From a virus, in IMG/VR virus record IMGVR_UViG_3300021425_000182, positions 1-24,932 of that record: DNA of 24,932 nt; one strand, given 5' to 3'. The notes below the pieces were generated by a model. That model saw nothing but the letters and a program-made list of their open reading frames with translations. It was not told the origin of the DNA and made no database searches. The number at the start of each line of letters is the position of its first letter. Within the stretch, counting starts at the first letter, position 1. The position numbers were made by a program, and so were the translations under genes. Below, in pieces: positions 20,893 to 24,932 of the stretch.

Positions 20893-22111
20893 CGCTATCT
20901 TTTTTTGATTGCCCTATATTTTGCGGTGTTGTTTTCTGGAAATCAACAAAACGATCACCATCTGGAACAGGTGGTAAATTATTCATTGCTCTTAGCTCGT
21001 TAACCTTTGCAATTTGCATTAAAGCCAAAGCCTTCTGCTTCTCCATCCTTATTGATGTGCTGGCCCTGTGAAATGTGTCTAAGTTGAATTTTATCCTTGT
21101 ACTTCGCCTCTCTTCTTTGCTTAAAAACTTTAACTTCAATTCATCCTCCCATCTGTTCACCCAAGGCAGTAAGCAACGGTTTACATGGTTTAAACTATCA
21201 TCCTCTGTGCCAGACTTTGTGCTATGCTCATTCTGCATAGTTAAATGAAGTGCCACCCTAAACAAACTATTTATTTCTGCACGGCTGAACTTCATCATAT
21301 TGATGTAGTCTAAATCAGCTGGACTCAACTTATTTGGATGAAATTTCATACCCTCATCTAAAACAGGGTACTTTCTTTCAATTTGCTTTTGTCGAACTCC
21401 TTCGCTTATGCGCTTTCTTGCTGTTGCTGATAAGTCTGCTGGATGTGTAATGATTCCTCCGCCATAGCCACCGCTGGCATAAGTTTCGTTTGCGTAGTTT
21501 GTCGCTTGCATACTAATTGCAATAGTGTTCCTATGATTGCCTATTGCTGATATGCCTATTTTCCCATTTGTTGTAAATGCCTTGATGTGTAGCATTTCCC
21601 ACGGGTATAAATATTCGCTGCTGCCATTGTCATATGTGACATGATACACAACGCTATCTTTATCTAAATCTTGTAATACTTCGACCTCGTGATACTCTCT
21701 ATGTTCTGTTCTCATCGGCCTTCCAAGGTTATCCCTATAAACCCTTAAAAAACCGTTTCCAGATTTAGCACTATTAGCAGTTGCCGCTTCACATTGTGTA
21801 GCCCATGAACAGTAAGGCGCAGGCTCACTAAAGAAATCATTTAAATAATGATCATAATCCGTGACCCAATAAACTTGATCTCCTTCTACTTGCTTTTTTT
21901 GAATCTCAACATCCATTATTGAGATATCCTCAGATATGACTTTCACGCAGCTATACACCGCACTAACTCTCATGGCTGTGTCTGGCGTTACAGTAGGCAT
22001 TAAATCCAAGCCAGCATCATGTGCATCTGCCCATTGCTCTATGCTGACATTAGGATTATGAAAGCTAAAGCCATTTACAAAAGGATGAATTAACGTGCTA
22101 AGTAGGCCCAA
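20879..22111 (-). CDS. Phage portal protein (HK97 family)
   Basis: 410 residues. Segments DTAMRVSAVYSCVKVISEDIS (44-64), YLNDFFSEPAPYCSWATQCEAA, GNGFLRVYRDNLGRP, HIKAFTTNGKIGISAIG and KFHPNKLSPADLDYI (254-268) follow the standard order of HK97-type portals, including the stem and crown region. It forms the dodecameric DNA entry ring. The only plausible start is a TTG at 22111: an in-frame TAA lies four codons upstream and the next ATG is inside the conserved domain. No terminase gene precedes it. Confidence 0.9.
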   Translation of the reverse strand: MGLLSTLIHPFVNGFSFHNPNVSIEQWADAHDAGLDLMPTVTPDTAMRVSAVYSCVKVISEDISIMDVEIQKKQVEGDQVYWVTDYDHYLNDFFSEPAPYCSWATQCEAATANSAKSGNGFLRVYRDNLGRPMRTEHREYHEVEVLQDLDKDSVVYHVTYDNGSSEYLYPWEMLHIKAFTTNGKIGISAIGNHRNTIAISMQATNYANETYASGGYGGGIITHPADLSATARKRISEGVRQKQIERKYPVLDEGMKFHPNKLSPADLDYINMMKFSRAEINSLFRVALHLTMQNEHSTKSGTEDDSLNHVNRCLLPWVNRWEDELKLKFLSKEERRSTRIKFNLDTFHRASTSIRMEKQKALALMQIAKVNELRAMNNLPPVPDGDRFVDFQKTTPQNIGQSKKDSDEQE

Positions 22112-22131
22112 ATCTGTTATTTAGATTTGTT

Positions 22132-22139
22132 CAAAATTA
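22132..22139 (-). promoter_or_regulatory. Bacteroidetes-type -7 element upstream of the head operon
   Basis: The minus strand reads TAATTTTG, an exact match to the Bacteroidetes -7 consensus TAnnTTTG, 21 bases before the portal start and just downstream of a strong terminator. I see no clear TTTG at -33. It would drive the head and tail genes. Confidence is moderate because short matches occur by chance in AT-rich DNA. Confidence 0.4.
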
Positions 22140-22176
22140 CAACTAAAAAATAGGTAAATGTGTAACCCCCAATAAC

Positions 22177-22210
22177 AAAAAAGCCAGCACTCACTTTTGA
22201 ATGTTGGCTT
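22177..22210 (-). terminator. Intrinsic terminator after the replication/nuclease genes
   Basis: On the minus strand GCCAACA pairs with TGCTGGC (with one G-T), then after one mismatch TCA pairs with TGA around a 4-base loop; six T follow the stem. It is 38 bases beyond the VRR-NUC stop and isolates the early-type genes from the head operon. Confidence 0.88.
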
Positions 22211-22247
22211 GGATCAATTAAAAAAACATTAAAGACTATCTACTTCT

Positions 22248-22586
22248 TTATATTACTTGCTTAAATTTTTCTTGAAACTCTTCTAATGTTCTACACACAA
22301 ATATTTCTATACCCTTGCTTCTCCAAGCTTTATGCAAATTGATTTGGCCTTTACTTAATGGCGTTGTATCTCCTTTCATCTCAAAGAAATAAGATTGCCC
22401 ATTGTCTAAGACTAAAACTAAATCTGGTATCCCTGCAACAACTCCAATTGCTTTAAACTTTGCTGCCTCGTGCTTTGTCCGTAGCCCACCATTTGGAACA
22501 TGAAACAATTGCCTTCTTAAATTGGGGTAGGTATTCCAAGCCCATTTAAAGCATTCTGCTTGTAATCTTTCTTCTAATTGCTTCAG
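22248..22586 (-). CDS. VRR-NUC domain nuclease (5' end irregular)
   Basis: The catalytic pattern is clear: GIPDLVLVLDNG with its Asp, FFEMKG (E-x-K) and a Gln in LSKGQ, followed by IFVCRTLEEFQEKF with the family's V-x-R motif. VRR-NUC proteins are PD-(D/E)XK nucleases, often structure-specific, in phage replication loci. A TTG at 22508 would start at FHVPNGG, but the in-frame sequence upstream (LEERLQAECFKWAWNTYPNL) is the family's usual N-terminus, so coding goes further. No ATG is in frame; only CTG (22586) or ATT (22589) remain. An ATG at 22599 in the next frame would give MITDSE and join perfectly if one base near 22581 were absent. Frameshift, rare start or sequence error are alternatives. 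Confidence 0.78.
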   Translation of the reverse strand: MKQLEERLQAECFKWAWNTYPNLRRQLFHVPNGGLRTKHEAAKFKAIGVVAGIPDLVLVLDNGQSYFFEMKGDTTPLSKGQINLHKAWRSKGIEIFVCRTLEEFQEKFKQVI

Positions 22587-24799
22587 AATCTGTAATCATT
22601 TTGTTCAGAAGTTGGCCTGTACCCCTCCTCTGTAATGTACTGCAAATATAATAAATATCCTTTTTGGGTATTGCCGTTTGCGTTTCTAAATGTCTGCCTT
22701 TTTACCTTCATAACATTCTTTAACACCGCCCCAATCTTTCGTAAACTTGTGTTTACCTTTCCTTTGTTGTCTATAATGTTTTTAATGTCCGTTGTCGTGT
22801 AAAACTTGCCTAAACTTTCATCTTCAGGCACTACAAAATACTTCAACATCATTTGCTCTTCATAGCTCGCATTCTTAAACTCATTAACGGCATCACTATT
22901 ATAATTGATAATGTCTATTTGCTCACGGCTTAAGTTATGACTAAATCCAGATTGATATAAATTATAAGCCTCCATAAATAATGATTCTTTGCAAATAGCA
23001 TTGTAAGCCTTATGATCTATTTGATTCACATGAACAGGAATTATCCTTCTATTCCCTGTTAAATCTCCCAGTAATGCACTTTCATTTGATGTGCCGCATA
23101 GAACGGCTAACCTCGGCATTGCTTTAGCGGCGGGCGAATATGGCGCACGGATATTAAATATTCGCTTGGTGCTGATATCCTTTAATGTTCTCATTTGCTG
23201 CTCACTTAGCGCACTCATCTCATCAACCATTACAATCAAATTGTTTACCATTAATATCCAATCATCTTTGCTGCTAAAGCTGTTAGTTTCTGCATAGTAA
23301 CCCTTTAAACTATCTGGCAGCAACCTTCTAAAAAACTCTGTCTTCCCTATCCCCTGCTTCTCTCCTGTTAGCACCAACATTAATGAAGAAGGCTCATTAT
23401 ATATTGATGCAATTAACCCCACAACCCATTTTTTTATGAAAGTATATCTTTCGTCATCGCTTAATCCGTAACTGCTTTGAATGCAATCACTTAACTTTCT
23501 GATATTACCAGTTGTATTTTTATCTTTATTTTTTGCAATAAATGTTTTAAACGGATTGTATACAGGACATTCTTTATTCATAATAATAGACTTAATATCC
23601 TTATGCCCTGCCTTCATGTCTTTTTTGTTCACATCTACATAAATGTAATTTATATGCTCATCATAAATTTGCTCATAAACCCCATCTATTTTTAGTTCAT
23701 AATATCCTGTAATATCATTCTTTCTAAAATCATAGTTCATCACCACATAGTTAGCCATTTCTTCAAAATCGCTTACATCATCCAAGACTAAGTTGGCATC
23801 AACTTGGGGAGCTACCTCTTCAACTGTTCTTGTGTCATATCCTAAGATGTTAACCAAGGTATTTTTAACTCCTTCGATATTGCCGCCTTTCTTTAAGCTG
23901 CTTTTGATTTTTGATGCAACCTCTAATGTGTCTTTGGAATAAGTGACTATACCAGCATTCTTAGCAAGCCAGTAAAAAGTAGAAATTGTAATTCCTGTAC
24001 CATTCGCTTTTAAGCAATTGTCATACTGCTTATCACATATCCTTGAATTATATTTTTGGCTAATAGCACTTAGATCATGAAAGAAAGGCCTTCCAGATTC
24101 GCCTAATTTATCAGCAATACCAAAACCTATATTTAGCCAGTCTTTATAGTTTTCAGTTAAATCTATATTGCGTTCTATTACTTTGTTTACAATCGTCTCA
24201 AAATCATTTTGAACGAAAATTACTTGTTTTGTTCTGCTCTTGTGCTGCTTGGCTGTTTCCTTCTTTGGCAAGTCCGTAAACTTTTCAGCCCTTTCATTTA
24301 TATACAAGTCTGGATCATAGCTTACATATCTTGTGCGGCTTACATTTATGGCTGTTGGATCTACTATGATGCCGTAGTTATCACGCAAATATCCACTTAT
24401 AGCATAAAACGAATCTCTATGCCTATTTGCATTTATTCTAAATAATGCTGCTATACCATACCCTGAAACACTTGTAAAGGCAGCGTATACATACTTATCA
24501 GCGCATATAATGCTTTTAATCTCATCTATGTCATCTATGTCATCAATATCAATGCATAAAAAGCCAGTATGATTTATTAATTCCGCATCTTTGCGGCTGG
24601 TAAATGTTCCGCTTATTGTTACATTATTTAATTTATCTTTTGCCTTTCTGCGCTCTTCTTTCTGCTCTGGTTTTAATCTTCTGTAGGCCAACACATCGTC
24701 TTGATAAATGCCATCTTTTATATTTTCCAGCAACAAATCAAGATCAATAGTCTTTTGACTTGTCGTGTCTCTTATGTTTTTGTAGATAGATACTTTCAT
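22583..24799 (-). CDS. VirE/VapE-type primase-helicase
   Basis: 738 residues. The N-terminal part (about 40-200) resembles the BT4734/VirE N-terminal primase-like domain, with the acidic FLCIDIDDIDD (80-90) a likely catalytic site. Residues 213-285 (DWLNIGFGIADKLGESGRPF, ISTFYWLAKNAGI) match a PriCT-2-like primase C-terminal domain. The C-terminal VirE ATPase/helicase has Walker A GEKQGIGKT (479-487), Walker B LIVMVDEM (521-528) and the TGNRRIIPV arginine motif (581-589). It probably primes and unwinds phage DNA. Its start overlaps the stop of the previous gene (TAATG), and its end overlaps the probable start of the nuclease gene. Confidence 0.9.
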   Translation of the reverse strand: MKVSIYKNIRDTTSQKTIDLDLLLENIKDGIYQDDVLAYRRLKPEQKEERRKAKDKLNNVTISGTFTSRKDAELINHTGFLCIDIDDIDDIDEIKSIICADKYVYAAFTSVSGYGIAALFRINANRHRDSFYAISGYLRDNYGIIVDPTAINVSRTRYVSYDPDLYINERAEKFTDLPKKETAKQHKSRTKQVIFVQNDFETIVNKVIERNIDLTENYKDWLNIGFGIADKLGESGRPFFHDLSAISQKYNSRICDKQYDNCLKANGTGITISTFYWLAKNAGIVTYSKDTLEVASKIKSSLKKGGNIEGVKNTLVNILGYDTRTVEEVAPQVDANLVLDDVSDFEEMANYVVMNYDFRKNDITGYYELKIDGVYEQIYDEHINYIYVDVNKKDMKAGHKDIKSIIMNKECPVYNPFKTFIAKNKDKNTTGNIRKLSDCIQSSYGLSDDERYTFIKKWVVGLIASIYNEPSSLMLVLTGEKQGIGKTEFFRRLLPDSLKGYYAETNSFSSKDDWILMVNNLIVMVDEMSALSEQQMRTLKDISTKRIFNIRAPYSPAAKAMPRLAVLCGTSNESALLGDLTGNRRIIPVHVNQIDHKAYNAICKESLFMEAYNLYQSGFSHNLSREQIDIINYNSDAVNEFKNASYEEQMMLKYFVVPEDESLGKFYTTTDIKNIIDNKGKVNTSLRKIGAVLKNVMKVKRQTFRNANGNTQKGYLLYLQYITEEGYRPTSEQNDYRF

Positions 24800-24932
24800 T
24801 AATTTTTAATTTTCACTTTTTTAAAAAACTGCTCCCTACTGAATTGCTTTATCCAAGCCCCATACGGCCTATTATTGTATTTGCAAAATACCTTGACATC
24901 TTTGAGGAACAAATTAAAAGCCTTTTCCGCAA
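24799..24932 (-). CDS. C-terminal fragment of an unknown replication-region protein
   Basis: The last 43 residues of a frame entering from the right edge, including CKYNNRPYGAWIKQF and a basic end (FFKKVKIKN). The TAA at 24801-24799 shares one base with the ATG of the primase-helicase (TAATG), so the two are translationally coupled. The aromatic and basic composition looks coding. Function cannot be judged from this piece. Confidence 0.6.
   Translation of the reverse strand, partial: AEKAFNLFLKDVKVFCKYNNRPYGAWIKQFSREQFFKKVKIKN

Noticed and set aside
22583-24799. VapE-like gene as a sign of a phage satellite or pathogenicity island
   Set aside because: VirE/VapE primase-helicases also occur in ordinary Bacteroidetes phages. 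Here a full head, tail and lysis set is present, so a satellite is unlikely.
1-24932. tRNA, rRNA, integrase, attachment site or replication origin
   Set aside because: I looked on both strands for cloverleaf-like stretches, recombinase motifs and long iteron arrays and found nothing I could support, apart from the short 11-bp repeats at the left end.

Overview
The window looks like the late half of a tailed-phage or prophage genome from a Bacteroidetes (probably flavobacterial) host. All convincing genes lie on the minus strand, so transcription runs from the right edge (24932) to the left edge (1). The host assignment is inferred from several signs: AT-rich DNA, signal peptides ending in the Bacteroidetes-style S/Y-A-Q junction, fibre proteins of the type common in Bacteroidetes phages, little sign of Shine-Dalgarno spacing, and one TAnnTTTG-type -7 element. 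No integrase, repressor, tRNA, IS element or CRISPR array is visible. The virion is most likely a siphovirus: HK97-type head, one tail-tube protein, frameshifted tail chaperones and a 680-residue tape measure, with no sheath gene.

Layout in transcription order. (1) 24932-22248, replication and recombination: the C-terminal end of an unknown protein, a VirE/VapE-type primase-helicase, and a VRR-NUC nuclease whose 5' end appears frameshifted or non-canonically started. A strong intrinsic terminator at 22177-22210 ends this unit. (2) 22111-18987, head: portal (TTG start), prohead protease and major capsid protein, with a promoter-like element just upstream. No terminase gene lies in its usual place next to the portal. 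(3) 18913-16018, connector and tail tube: a small lysine-rich protein, head-tail connector, head closure, HK97-gp10-like, tail-terminator-like, a small unknown and the tail tube. (4) 15988-10487, tail: two chaperone frames joined by an A AAA AAG -1 slip site, tape measure and a large tail-tip protein.

(5) 10490-6048, fibres: four successive proteins all begin with Sec-type signal peptides. One carries a C-terminal S74 self-cleaving chaperone and one has about 29-residue repeats and a C1q-like tip. Signal peptides on putative virion fibres are unexpected. (6) 5988-2822, lysis and accessory: a membrane-anchored coiled coil, a cupin, a small unknown, a holin-like membrane protein, a metzincin protease with an altered zinc motif, a small membrane-anchored basic protein and an M23 endopeptidase. 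Most are joined by 4-bp ATGA stop/start overlaps.

(7) 2788-1487: a metallophosphoesterase with an HTH-like N-terminus. (8) 1495-1: a modular accessory zone. Short unrelated ORFs sit between repeated control segments: a roughly 106-117 bp upstream region with 11-bp iterons, ending at the start codon, and a UUCG-loop terminator just after the stop codon. The module occurs at least twice, with a different ORF in its first slot and an ORF beginning MKKREL in its second. This zone and the exported-fibre cluster are the most unusual parts of the window.
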